Source of the DNA: Leptospira perolatii
GTDB lineage: Bacteria; Spirochaetota; Leptospiria; Leptospirales; Leptospiraceae
DNA: 64,000 nucleotides
Assembly: GCF_002811875.1 (NCBI RefSeq)
Contig: NZ_NPDZ01000004.1
Location: 62,001-126,000, forward strand
Direction: 5' to 3'
A program made the position numbers and the translations under genes. This document shows, piece after piece, positions 33,664-42,520 of the stretch; position 1 is the first letter of the stretch, and every line of letters starts with the position of its first letter. Below the pieces are notes generated by a model. The model was not told where the DNA came from. It saw only the letters and a program-made list of their open reading frames with translations, and made no database searches.

Positions 33664-34617
33664 TTACTGATTCCCTCCGCCAGCTCCTCCGCCGTTACCG
33701 CATTCTCTTTCGGTTTTTGCTTTGAGCATCTTGTCCAGCTTATGCTTCGTCTTGCAATCTTCTGCATCGAAGTCGATCGACGCACCGTCAAAGTGCACCT
33801 CGAATACGTCGGATAATACTCTCAACTCATCGAAGAACAGATACACTGTTTCACCACTCGTATCAGCGCGGGAACGGATCTTGAATTGTTTAAATACCAG
33901 AGTTTTTACCTGAGGATAAGAATTTACATCCTGAGGAACGGCTGCAGGGACTTCGAAAGTGAGGGGTCTCCAACCGATAAAATCCAGGTCTCCGAATTGG
34001 TAGATATGGCTATCACCTTTCCAATCTTCTAACCAGCCTTCCAGATTGTACTCGTTTCCTCGACCGCAAACCCATACGGAAACCGCCTTCACAACTCCCG
34101 GAAATTCCACACCGTAGATTTTGAATTCTTTGCGTTTGTTGTTCGCGTCTAGATACGCCATCTTACGAGTAATTTCATACTCTGCTGATCTGGGCGGGCG
34201 AATCGTAACAGAATTTTCTCCAGGAAAGGTAAAAGCGAACTTTACACCCAAAACCTTCGCGGTAGACGCTTCTACGTTTTTGATGTCTCCCGGTTTTCCG
34301 GAGATCAGTTTCACTTCTCTTAACGCCTGTGCGTTAGACGCTACCGGTTGGTATTGCGCGTTTTGGCCTTGAGGCACCTGGGTATCTTTATCCGTGAATA
34401 CTTCCCAGCCATACGGAGCTCCGTTGGCAGGGTTGTCCCAAGATTCAACTGTAATAGAGCGGAGTTCCATTCCACTTACGTCGATCCCGGTTGCTGTGTC
34501 CAAGCCCCTCTTCTTTTTCATTACATACTGAGCTTCCACAAAGCCCAAGAGGAGAGCGATGCTGATCACGGCGGTGAGAGCCGCGGTTGCCTTAATGGTT
34601 TTACTGAGGTTTCTCAT
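33664..34617 (-). CDS. flaA1: Flagellar filament outer-sheath protein FlaA1
   Basis: This 317-residue protein has a signal peptide with cleavage near residue 29 (GFVEAQY). Motifs are those of spirochaete Fla[63 protein letters not shown] and [13 protein letters not shown]. FlaA forms the sheath of periplasmic flagella. Together with FlaA2 it is needed for motility in pathogenic Leptospira. It is 21 nt downstream of flaA2 and has its own terminator, so the pair is an operon. The naming of 1 and 2 follows the order and size known from L. interrogans, from memory. Confidence 0.9.
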   Translation of the reverse strand: MRNLSKTIKATAALTAVISIALLLGFVEAQYVMKKKRGLDTATGIDVSGMELRSITVESWDNPANGAPYGWEVFTDKDTQVPQGQNAQYQPVASNAQALREVKLISGKPGDIKNVEASTAKVLGVKFAFTFPGENSVTIRPPRSAEYEITRKMAYLDANNKRKEFKIYGVEFPGVVKAVSVWVCGRGNEYNLEGWLEDWKGDSHIYQFGDLDFIGWRPLTFEVPAAVPQDVNSYPQVKTLVFKQFKIRSRADTSGETVYLFFDELRVLSDVFEVHFDGASIDFDAEDCKTKHKLDKMLKAKTERECGNGGGAGGGNQ

Positions 34618-34638
34618 GCCTTTCTTCCTAAAAGAAAA

Positions 34639-35340
34639 TTACCAATTGTCCTTGATCTCTGAACCAGGATACTTCGTGTCCGATTTGTCAGCGCGAACTT
34701 CCAAATCATCAACATAGAAGTAAAAAGAACCGCCTACTTCGTGCACATCACTAGTTACGAAAAGAGATACGAATCTAAGATTCTTGTCTAATAACGCGAA
34801 TCTAGTACTTTGAGGAACAAATCCCGGAACGGTTGCAGTCAACTTTCTCCAACCAAAATAATCCAATCTTCCTAAACGAATATTGTGGGTTTTGCCCTTG
34901 TAGTCTCTGAACTTCACGTAGAGAGTATGTCGGAACTTTCTGCCTAGACCCCAAATGGAAACTTGGCGAGCCTTTCCTTTGATCACGTATTCATGAGGAG
35001 GAAAAACTTCCACGCGATCGAATCCTCTGTCGTTGAAGTAAGTCTTGATTCCGAGAATATGATTCTTTTCGATTTGATTCCCGCCGTTATCCGGTACGGT
35101 ATTCTCGTCGAACACATCTTTAATGAGTCCTCTCTGCACCATCTTGAGAGTTTTTGTTTCTCCCAATGGAGTGGTGGATTTTGCCCTCCAATCCTCTGCT
35201 TCCTCGAAATTCTCGAGGATAATCTTCTCAAGAGGATCTGGAGGAGCTTGGCCCTGTGTGGTATCTGTCGGCTGCCCGGAAGTTCCGGTCAGGGCCAAGA
35301 AAAAGAGAATAGCAGCGAGAAAGTATATCTTTTTCCCCAT
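34639..35340 (-). CDS. flaA2: Flagellar filament outer-sheath protein FlaA2
   Basis: This 233-residue protein has a signal peptide to about residue 22 (ALTGTSGQ). It shows the FlaA pattern: IILENFEEAEDWRAKS, GFDRVEVFPPHEYVIKGKAR, VSIWGLGRKFRHTLYVKFRD and LGRLDYFGWRKLTATVP, with SFYFYVDDLEVRAD near the C terminus. It is shorter than the FlaA1 protein downstream but clearly paralogous, especially in the YFGWR and FYVDDLEV regions. It lies 34 nt downstream of the Pur-alpha-like gene, so the three genes may form one transcript. Confidence 0.9.
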   Translation of the reverse strand: MGKKIYFLAAILFFLALTGTSGQPTDTTQGQAPPDPLEKIILENFEEAEDWRAKSTTPLGETKTLKMVQRGLIKDVFDENTVPDNGGNQIEKNHILGIKTYFNDRGFDRVEVFPPHEYVIKGKARQVSIWGLGRKFRHTLYVKFRDYKGKTHNIRLGRLDYFGWRKLTATVPGFVPQSTRFALLDKNLRFVSLFVTSDVHEVGGSFYFYVDDLEVRADKSDTKYPGSEIKDNW

Positions 35341-35374
35341 GAGAATTTCTCCTAAAAATTCAGTACAATCCTAT

Positions 35375-35671
35375 CTAATTCTGAGATGCTGGGAAATCTT
35401 CCAAGCTCCCGCCTTCAATGAGGCCCTGGAACTTTTGGAGAACTTCAATCATTCTACCGACACCTTCGGCAGGAATGAATATAGAGGATTTTTTACTATT
35501 AGACCACTCGGAAACTTTGAGATAGTAACCGTTGTCGTTCCGTTTTAGGTCCACCAGAAACTTCTTATTCTGAGTGGCCACCTTTTCGGTAAGGATTTCC
35601 GGGTCCAAATAAACTTCCCCTCCGCGTCTCTGTGTATAAATATCGGTAGTCGAAGTACCAAAATTAGCCAA
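35375..35671 (-). CDS. Pur-alpha-like nucleic-acid-binding protein (BpuR-like, DUF3276 type)
   Basis: This 98-residue protein starts at TTG 35671 and has RGGEVYLDPEILTEKVATQN, then FLVDLKRNDNGYYLKVSEWS and SSIFIPAEGVGRMIEVLQKFQGLI. The pattern GEVY, a polar strand, K.N..G.YL.I.E, then IF(V/I) and a C-terminal helix is that of the bacterial PUR repeat, known from Borrelia BpuR, which binds DNA and RNA. One PUR repeat is present; the active form would be a dimer. It is the first gene of a possible operon with flaA2 and flaA1. The start codon has no clear Shine-Dalgarno sequence. Confidence 0.68.
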   Translation of the reverse strand: MANFGTSTTDIYTQRRGGEVYLDPEILTEKVATQNKKFLVDLKRNDNGYYLKVSEWSNSKKSSIFIPAEGVGRMIEVLQKFQGLIEGGSLEDFPASQN

Positions 35672-35734
35672 CTAAAAAGTTTTTTGGCATTTCTGGAGAA
35701 AAATGCATTTGGGAAGTTTGGGGTTCGTTTTTTC

Positions 35735-35866
35735 GGGGCCCCACCCTGCTCTGGGTGGGGGGATGGTGGCGGGTACCTTTCGCCCCCCGGCTGCGAGCTG
35801 GGTATCAGAATTGAGCCGTTTGCGCAAGCCGATTTTTATCGCAGAGTGCTGTAGGAGCTCCTACAG
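35735..35866. repeat. Diverged third copy (R3) of the R1/R2 repeat family
   Basis: This copy has the same order of parts as R1 and R2. A CCCACCC/GGGTGGG hairpin (35739-35746 with 35753-35760) comes first, then a TGGTGG-GGTACC block. The perfect palindrome TGTAGGAGCTCCTACA is at 35850-35865. The sequence in between has diverged. It stands alone in the gap upstream of the Pur-alpha-like gene, with no cassettes beside it. Confidence 0.7.
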
Positions 35867-35924
35867 GTTCAAATTAGACATAATTTGATTTTTTCAGAAA
35901 GGTTCAGCTGCATGGCGATTCTTT

Positions 35925-36737
35925 TTACTCTTTCCTTCCTCGTTTCAGTATTATGACTCCAATGATCCAAAGGTAGTTGATCACAAGCAGCCCAAGACCG
36001 CCGTACAAACCGGTTCGAAGGAATCGATCCCTTGGATCTGAAATTGGGACCATCAGTCGGGGCGGAAATTTTGCATTCAAGTGGAGTGACTCAACGGCCC
36101 CTTCTATCACTTCCAGATAATATTTGTACAATTCCGAGCGCGGATACATTTCCCCAGTTCTTGGATCCCCTAATTTCCAGTCGCACTCATCCTGAGAATA
36201 GGAAGTGCAAACCGCCCAGGTGTAAATAGCATCGCCCTCTTCCCAGTCCTCTTTGACCCAAGGAATAATATGAAAAAATATTTCCCTGGAATCAGTGGCT
36301 CGGAAACGAATCGTGGCTGTTCTTGTGTACAAGTAATTAGTTAAGAATTTTGCACTTTGAAAATGAACGATTCTTGCGGAAGAATCTTCTCGCAAAGAAT
36401 CCGGATTTTTTGCCTCGTAATATCTGATCCCGAAAGCGTACGACAGACTCTTGCTCAGATAAAGAGCCGAAAGTGGACCGGACACAAAACCTAAGAACAT
36501 CGCGAGCAGCAGGATGTTTCCAAAGCGCTTGGTCAATTTTATTGTAATATATAAGGAAGGTAAAAAAAGGATAATTAATAAAAAGATAATCTCAAATAAG
36601 GTCCCGAACAATCCTACGGGCAAAAATAATGCAGCCATCCCGTTTACAAAAAGCAGGCCGAGCCCCAAGACTTTCCAAGATGGGTCCTGTCGATTGGGAT
36701 ACATACGATCCCCGGTTTTGACCAGTCCAAAAATCAT
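35925..36737 (-). CDS. Hypothetical membrane protein
   Basis: I do not recognise this protein. It has 270 residues with hydrophobic segments at about 23-45, 47-65, 74-95 and 242-264, and a polar domain between 100 and 240, which would be extracytoplasmic if the helix count is right. WVKEDWEEGD and YTWAVCTSYSQDECDWKLGD carry the only two Cys residues of the domain (possible disulfide). It has no motif of a known enzyme. It is 41 nt downstream of the gene at 36779-37855 and may share its transcript. Confidence 0.65.
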   Translation of the reverse strand: MIFGLVKTGDRMYPNRQDPSWKVLGLGLLFVNGMAALFLPVGLFGTLFEIIFLLIILFLPSLYITIKLTKRFGNILLLAMFLGFVSGPLSALYLSKSLSYAFGIRYYEAKNPDSLREDSSARIVHFQSAKFLTNYLYTRTATIRFRATDSREIFFHIIPWVKEDWEEGDAIYTWAVCTSYSQDECDWKLGDPRTGEMYPRSELYKYYLEVIEGAVESLHLNAKFPPRLMVPISDPRDRFLRTGLYGGLGLLVINYLWIIGVIILKRGRKE

Positions 36738-36778
36738 AGCGGTTAATTCTAAAGTGACTACGTTAGCTTCTATGAATT

Positions 36779-37855
36779 CTATTCTACAATGACTGATGCA
36801 GTAAATCTATCCCAGATTTTTCTAGCTTCGACTTCGTACTTTTCCGGATAGCCGATGGCGAATAGGATTCCGCGATTTCCCCGGAGAAAGTATTTTTCTA
36901 GAACTACTGTTTTTACTTTTCTGCCTTGCGGTGTAGTCACTAAAAGCGTGGTTTTGTACAAATCACCTTCTCTTCGTCTTCGATATTCCCATTCTCTCAT
37001 GGTTCTTTCGTTGATTCCGCGCAAAGAATCCCACAGCTTATAGTAGTTCTTTGCATCGAACATCGTTGGGCGGTAATGTAGAGAAGTGCCAACAGTGAAT
37101 ACAATTCGATCCGGTCTAAAGATAGGAATTCCTTCACTTTGCCTACGATATTCCGCGTCCCATCCTTTCTCAATTTCCTCTAAAGGAAATTCCTTATAGA
37201 ATCTGTGCACTTGCCAGAGATAATCCGAATCTTCTCCCGAAAAATCATCTTCACCTTCCGGGAACTGGTATCTTAACTCTGGATCCAATTTGAATTTATA
37301 CGCGAAATCTGTGCTCTCTATATACAATTCATTTTGATGAATGCATCCGTATGGATCCGTAAGCCTTGACAGTTCTTTCGTACGATGCGAGTATAAGTTT
37401 AAATACTTTCCTAATATCTGAGCGGAATTTTGATAACCTTCCGGAAACATCTTCCCATATCTCAATTTATAACAAAGTAATACTCCCTTTAATAAGCGAA
37501 TTGCATGAAATGGGTTCCCATGCTTTCTCAGGGATTCAGCTTCGCTTAGATGTATGTCCAATTCCTCGGTCTTGGGAAAAACTTCTCTGAACTGTCTGTC
37601 TAGGATGAATTCAACTCTTCCGTCTTTGTAAAACCTGTAATTTCTGCCTCTCGAATCTGTTTTCCAGACAAAGTGTTCGCTCTGTTTGAAAGCAGATTGA
37701 AGTCTGTTGTAAAGTAACTCTTCCTTTTTTTCCTGTTCATCGTACCAGGATTGTCTGAGCAACGGATCAATTTCTTGTAATTGAATTTTTTTTAGAGGAA
37801 CCAGCAAGATCGCAGACAGGATCGCAATCTTTAGGAACTCCTGGCTCGGTTTCAC
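36779..37855 (-). CDS. Hypothetical exported protein
   Basis: I do not recognise this 358-residue protein. A hydrophobic segment at residues 8-21 suggests a signal peptide or an anchor. Residues 65-80 (VWKTDSRGRNYRFYKDGR) are basic and aromatic, and the middle is helical (SEAESLRKHGNPFHAIRLLK resembles a TPR-like repeat). The C-terminal 100 residues are beta-rich, with RGILFAIGYPEKYEVEARKIWD. It overlaps the radA stop by 4 nt (ATGA), so it is translated from the radA message. Confidence 0.7.
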   Translation of the reverse strand: MKPSQEFLKIAILSAILLVPLKKIQLQEIDPLLRQSWYDEQEKKEELLYNRLQSAFKQSEHFVWKTDSRGRNYRFYKDGRVEFILDRQFREVFPKTEELDIHLSEAESLRKHGNPFHAIRLLKGVLLCYKLRYGKMFPEGYQNSAQILGKYLNLYSHRTKELSRLTDPYGCIHQNELYIESTDFAYKFKLDPELRYQFPEGEDDFSGEDSDYLWQVHRFYKEFPLEEIEKGWDAEYRRQSEGIPIFRPDRIVFTVGTSLHYRPTMFDAKNYYKLWDSLRGINERTMREWEYRRRREGDLYKTTLLVTTPQGRKVKTVVLEKYFLRGNRGILFAIGYPEKYEVEARKIWDRFTASVIVE

Positions 37856-39225
37856 CGAAAGATTCCCTCTAGTTCCTTTAAAGAAGTGATCCCTACTAAT
37901 TCCAGTCCTGCCGGATCCTCTAGCTCCGCGAGGTTGCCTTCGGGCAAGAAGACTCTCTTCATACCGATTCCTCTCAACTCTTTTAGCCTCAAGGAAACCT
38001 GTCCGACAGATCGAACTTCTCCGGAGAGCCCTACCTCGCCTAACACTGCAGTACGAGGATCGATAGGTCGTTCGGTGTAGCTAGACAGAATAGAAGCACA
38101 AATCGCCAAATCAAGCGCAGGTTCATCCACTTGCAGCCCACCGGCGAGGTTACCGAAAATATCGCATTCCGATAATTTATGTCCTAAATACTTTTCTAAT
38201 ACAGCGGAAAGTAATATGAGTCTCCTTGTGTCAGGGCCTTCTGCCATTCTTCTTGCCTGGGCGTAGTTGCTTCTGCTTACTAAAGCCTGGACTTCGACGC
38301 TTAAGGCGCGACTTCCCTCTAACACTGCGCTTACAACCGCCCCGCTTTTTCCATCGGTAAGAGAACTTACGAATACTCTATGTCTGTCTTTGACTTCTCT
38401 CAAACCTTGGCTTTGCATTTCAAATACCGCTAAATCTCCGACGGCACCGAATCGATTTTTTACTGCCCTGAGTAACCGGAAGTAATTCAGCCTGTCCCCC
38501 TCGAAGTACAGAACTGTATCGACCAAATGCTCTAATACTTTTGGGCCTGCGATCGCGCCATCCTTTGTAATATGTCCGGTCATTAAGATCGGGATATTGG
38601 TTCTCTTGGCTGTTTCCAGCAGAACCTGTGTGCATTCCCGAAGTTGAGTTACTGTTCCAGCTTGGTTAGGCAAAGCCTCGCGAGTAATCGTCTGTATGGA
38701 ATCCACGAAAATCAGATCTGGATTCAGGTCCTCAGCCATTGCGTTCAGATTTTCCGCGTAAGTTTCAGAGGATAAAAGTAGATTCGAAGATAGAACTCCC
38801 ATTCTAGAAGCTCTCAGCCCGACTTGTGAAGGAGATTCCTCTCCAGATATATAAAGAATTCTTTTATTAGCTGCGGTTAATCTTCGACTGATTTCGAGGA
38901 TCAAAGTGGATTTACCGACTCCCGGTTCTCCGCCGATCATCACTAGGCTTCCTGGTACAAAGCCGCCGCCTAACACCAAGTCCAACTCTGAAAGTCCAGT
39001 AACTAGACGTTCCGTTTCTTCTTCCGGGATCGAATCGACTGGAATTGGCTGTTTATAGGAACGATTCTTTCGGACAGAGATGGGAGTCGTTCCGGAGAAA
39101 CGATCTCCTCCGGATTCTTCTGCAATTGTATTCCAGTTGCCGCAGGACTCGCACTTTCCCGCCCACCTAGAATAATCCTGCCCACAAGACTGGCAGATAA
39201 ATAGTTTGATCGGCTTCTTTTTCAA
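37852..39225 (-). CDS. radA: DNA repair protein RadA
   Basis: This protein has 457 residues when started at TTG 39225. RadA is a DnaB-like branch-migration helicase in recombination. Domains: C4 zinc finger CQSCGQDYSRWAGKCESCG, Walker A GGEPGVGKST, the RadA-specific motif KNRFG, and a C-terminal Lon-protease-like domain (GLSGEVRSVGQVSLRLKE). A longer frame opens at ATG 39282, but that would extend 61 nt into the upstream gene. TTG 39225 overlaps its stop as TTGA and gives the normal RadA length (E. coli about 460). Confidence 0.93.
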   Translation of the reverse strand: MKKKPIKLFICQSCGQDYSRWAGKCESCGNWNTIAEESGGDRFSGTTPISVRKNRSYKQPIPVDSIPEEETERLVTGLSELDLVLGGGFVPGSLVMIGGEPGVGKSTLILEISRRLTAANKRILYISGEESPSQVGLRASRMGVLSSNLLLSSETYAENLNAMAEDLNPDLIFVDSIQTITREALPNQAGTVTQLRECTQVLLETAKRTNIPILMTGHITKDGAIAGPKVLEHLVDTVLYFEGDRLNYFRLLRAVKNRFGAVGDLAVFEMQSQGLREVKDRHRVFVSSLTDGKSGAVVSAVLEGSRALSVEVQALVSRSNYAQARRMAEGPDTRRLILLSAVLEKYLGHKLSECDIFGNLAGGLQVDEPALDLAICASILSSYTERPIDPRTAVLGEVGLSGEVRSVGQVSLRLKELRGIGMKRVFLPEGNLAELEDPAGLELVGITSLKELEGIFR

Positions 39226-39860
39226 TGTTCGAATAAAGTAGGCATCTCGATCCAATCCAACTGATTGAATACTGGCAGACACGCGAAACTTTCCTGGGCT
39301 AATTCGTATCTGTTTTCCCTAATGAGAATCTGTGTGAGCTTTTGCTCTAAAGCGATTAAATAGAGTACATCTCCAGACGCGTATTCGATCTGGTCCTTAG
39401 TTAATATCTTCGCTCCCCAATCCGAGGACTGGTTTTTCTTATCCAATACTTCGTCAAAAAATTCCCGGATCAGATCCTTTAACCCGTGTTTGTCGGTGTA
39501 TGTTCTTGCTAATTTCGAAGCAATTTTTGTACAGAACACACCTTTGGTCTGTATACCCAGTCTATATCTCAAAAACAGAGTGTCCATTCTCGCAAAATGA
39601 AACACTTTGATAATTTCAGGATTTTCGAATAATTTTTGTAGTCTAGGCGCCACGGTTTGCTCAGGTAAGATTTGCACTAGGCTCACTCGATTTTTTGAAT
39701 CGCAAATCTGGACTACACAGAGACGGTCTCTGCGCGGATTCAATCCCATCATTTCGCAATCGACTGCCAACCGATCATCGGACAAATACTCGTTCATTCT
39801 TTCTTCCGAAAGATCTCCTGGGAATAACTCTGGTTTAATATTGGGACGGGAAGATGCCAT
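39222..39860 (-). CDS. RNase D-like 3'-5' exonuclease (DEDDy family)
   Basis: This 212-residue protein has the exonuclease motifs in order: AVDCEMMGLNP (Asp-Cys-Glu, motif I), FHFARMDTLFLRY (motif II Asp), KHGLKDLIREFF, and YASGDVLYLIALEQKL (motif III, Tyr and Asp). There is no HRDC domain, so it is shorter than E. coli RNase D (375). The likely role is 3' trimming of RNA. The stop overlaps the radA start (TTGA), coupling the two genes. Confidence 0.85.
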   Translation of the reverse strand: MASSRPNIKPELFPGDLSEERMNEYLSDDRLAVDCEMMGLNPRRDRLCVVQICDSKNRVSLVQILPEQTVAPRLQKLFENPEIIKVFHFARMDTLFLRYRLGIQTKGVFCTKIASKLARTYTDKHGLKDLIREFFDEVLDKKNQSSDWGAKILTKDQIEYASGDVLYLIALEQKLTQILIRENRYELAQESFACLPVFNQLDWIEMPTLFEH

Positions 39861-40000
39861 AAACCACGTTTATCCCCTAACCCCTGCAGGTCCGCAAGAA
39901 AAGACCGGGAAAATCATTCGTTTTTTCCTTTTCCAAGAGGAGAAAAGTAAAACCATCGTCCAAGTTCTACTTTAGAATCATGGCAGACTGAGACAGGAAC

Positions 40001-41938
40001 ATGAACGCAATCCTCCGTACAAGAGTTTACGAAGAGATATTTACATCCCATTTTACTTTTTCCGAATCGGCTACTTCTTGCAAGAGCGACTGCGGGAATT
40101 ACCGGCTTTCCTATATCCTGAGAAAATCTGCGGGAAAAACCACGTATCTTCCGAGCCTGGAATGGATCGCGGACAGACGCCCACAGGCCGGACTCGAATT
40201 GCTCACTCTAGAATGGGAATTGCCTTCTCATTCCTTGGATTCTGCCCGCATTTTTCAACACGGCTACCAGTCCTGGAGTATTTCTGCTTCCCATTCTCTC
40301 GAAGAACCTGATACTCCCCCCACTCTTGATTTTTTGAGATATTCTCAGGAGAATATTTATACCGAGCATTCGGGAGATTCCGGGCATTGGATTTCAGAAG
40401 GGTTCGTTCTACTTTGTGCGGACGGAGAAGATTCCAAATACTTTGCAGGTGCGATTGGAAAAGGAAACGAAGGTCTCAAGTTTAGAGTTCTCTCCAATTC
40501 CTTTCTCAAGGAACTGAGCGCTAAGAAGAAAAAGCAGATCCTATATTCCTCAGTAAGCGCAATCTACGATTTATATAGATTCGAAGGATTTAAGGGAAAT
40601 AAGATCGCTCTGACTCCAATCCGGATCTCCAAATTTGCAGGAGACGAGGGTGCCTTTCTTCGATCTTACTTTAGCGAGTTAGGCAAAGCTCATAGGGTAA
40701 AAATTCCTTCCAGTCCGGTTCCGGTAGGCTGGTGTTCCTGGTACCATTACTTTACGAAAATTTCCGAAAAGATTATATTACAAAATCTGAATGAACTCAG
40801 AAAAAGAAATCTCGGACTAAAGATCTTCCAGATCGACGACGGTTATCAAAAGGAAATAGGAGATTGGTTGGAGACGAACGATCGATTTCCAGGTGGAATG
40901 AAACTGATCGCAGAAGCGATTCGATCGGAAAAGCTCACACCAGGAATCTGGCTCGCTCCTTTTTTGGTACGACCCAAATCCAAGTTTTTTCAGAAATTTC
41001 CGGAGGCAGTCTTAAAGGACCGGGAAGGAAATCCGGTCAAAGCGATATGGAATCCTAACTGGGGAATGGATTATACGTACGCTTTAGATGTCACCCATCC
41101 TACTTCTCGCGAATTTCTTGCGACTGTTATCAAGACTTTCGTAAAAGACTACGGATATACTTATCTAAAGCTCGACTTTCTTTATGCAGCCTTACTTCCA
41201 GGATGGACTTACGATCGGGATCTTTCGCCTCATAAGCGTTATGTGGACTCGATCCAATTCATCCGAAAAGTGGCTGGAAAAGAAGCTTTCTTGGTCGGTT
41301 GCGGCGCTCCGATTTTACCTTCGATCGGCTTATTCGATGCGATGAGAGTTTCCTGCGATGTCGCGCCTTTTTGGACCAGAGAGAAAAAAAGAATCTTGCT
41401 CAAAGATAGAGACGCGCTCTCCACTGAAAGAGCCCTGATCAACGATATCACTAGATCTTCTATGCACAGGACGCTTTGGTACAATGACCCCGATTGCTTA
41501 CTAGTAAGAGAAAAGAAAAATAAATTAACCGAAGCACAGGTCAAACTCATGGCGAGTGTTATGAGCGTCTCCGGCGGAATGCTATTTGTATCTGATGAAC
41601 TTTCTTCTATTTCTAAGGAAAGGGAAGACTACTTAAGAAAAGCATTATTCGTTCAATCCAAATGTAGAAACAAAACTCCGATTCCGATCGGAATTGCTTC
41701 GAATTTTTTCCCCTTAGCAATGTTTAACCCAGCTGGATTTTTAGGGATTTGGAACCCTTCCGACCAATCCAAGGACTTAGAACTTGTTCTCTCCTTTCCT
41801 TGGGATAAGAAGAATTCCGTGGACATTTGGACCGGCAAATCTCCGGAATCGTTGCACTGGGATTCCAAAAAAAAGACTCTTAAAATAAATTTAGAACCAT
41901 GGAGTTCCTACATCCTCGGCCCCGGAAAACTTGTTTGA
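40001..41938 (+). CDS. Alpha-galactosidase-like glycoside hydrolase, family GH36
   Basis: This 645-residue protein has the clan GH-D motifs: GWCSWYHYF (near residue 243), LKIFQIDDGYQ, GIWLAPFLVRPKS, and YLKLDFLYAALLPG (the nucleophile Asp near residue 390). A second, acid/base Asp is expected in the later MRVSCDVAPFW segment. Enzymes of this clan release terminal alpha-galactose or related sugars. No signal peptide is seen, so it is cytoplasmic. No transporter is nearby. The substrate class is inferred from motifs only. Confidence 0.85.
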   Translation: MNAILRTRVYEEIFTSHFTFSESATSCKSDCGNYRLSYILRKSAGKTTYLPSLEWIADRRPQAGLELLTLEWELPSHSLDSARIFQHGYQSWSISASHSLEEPDTPPTLDFLRYSQENIYTEHSGDSGHWISEGFVLLCADGEDSKYFAGAIGKGNEGLKFRVLSNSFLKELSAKKKKQILYSSVSAIYDLYRFEGFKGNKIALTPIRISKFAGDEGAFLRSYFSELGKAHRVKIPSSPVPVGWCSWYHYFTKISEKIILQNLNELRKRNLGLKIFQIDDGYQKEIGDWLETNDRFPGGMKLIAEAIRSEKLTPGIWLAPFLVRPKSKFFQKFPEAVLKDREGNPVKAIWNPNWGMDYTYALDVTHPTSREFLATVIKTFVKDYGYTYLKLDFLYAALLPGWTYDRDLSPHKRYVDSIQFIRKVAGKEAFLVGCGAPILPSIGLFDAMRVSCDVAPFWTREKKRILLKDRDALSTERALINDITRSSMHRTLWYNDPDCLLVREKKNKLTEAQVKLMASVMSVSGGMLFVSDELSSISKEREDYLRKALFVQSKCRNKTPIPIGIASNFFPLAMFNPAGFLGIWNPSDQSKDLELVLSFPWDKKNSVDIWTGKSPESLHWDSKKKTLKINLEPWSSYILGPGKLV

Positions 41939-42026
41939 CTCAGTCATAAAAGCCTTGCAGCATTGGATTTCGCGTCTGAAATAACTTTCCAGATGATAGA
42001 TTTAGAAGCCGACAAGAGGTAAACAA

Positions 42027-42509
42027 ATGAAATTTTTCCGAAAAAGTCTCGCACTATCAGGAATCGTACTAGCCACTCTACTACTGCAAAATTGCTTTAT
42101 CATTGATATTATCACGTCTACTTCCAACTCCATTTCCAAAGCATCCGATTCGGTAGAGAGTTTATCTACCTCCGTAAAATCGATTTCCGGTTCCATCTCC
42201 TCTGTGCTTTCTTCGTCCTCAGCAGATGATGATGAGAAGAAAGCTTTCAAAAGAGATGTGGAACATCTAACGGTAGTGCACTTGAACGCAGGACTGATTT
42301 CCTCCGAATTTGAATCCGACCTCGCAGCCCTTGCTCTGAGAAACGGAATTACGGATTGGAGATCCTCAACCGAAACCTATTTAGGAATTGGACGTGGCTT
42401 AAAAAGAGCGGGAGTTGATGCCGACCAATTCGAAAAATTTGCGAAACAATTCGCATCCGTAAGGCCTTCAGTTTCTCAAGTATTGAAGGAAGGATATTAC
42501 TCGATCTAA
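42027..42509 (+). CDS. Putative lipoprotein
   Basis: This 160-residue protein has a signal peptide (KSLALSGIVLATLLLQNC), lipobox ending at Cys23. Residues 30-70 are Ser-rich (SISKASDSVESLSTSVKSIS), followed by a helical C-terminal domain. I recognise no function. A GAGG Shine-Dalgarno sequence precedes the ATG. A terminator hairpin lies 27 nt after the stop (42537-42563), and it overlaps the start region of the next gene. Confidence 0.75.
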   Translation: MKFFRKSLALSGIVLATLLLQNCFIIDIITSTSNSISKASDSVESLSTSVKSISGSISSVLSSSSADDDEKKAFKRDVEHLTVVHLNAGLISSEFESDLAALALRNGITDWRSSTETYLGIGRGLKRAGVDADQFEKFAKQFASVRPSVSQVLKEGYYSI

Positions 42510-42520
42510 GGATTCTCTTT

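Noticed and set aside
33474..33791. A 105-codon open frame overlapping the flaA1 3' end on the same strand
   Set aside because: It overlaps flaA1 in another frame, lies across the flaA1 terminator and has no family resemblance.
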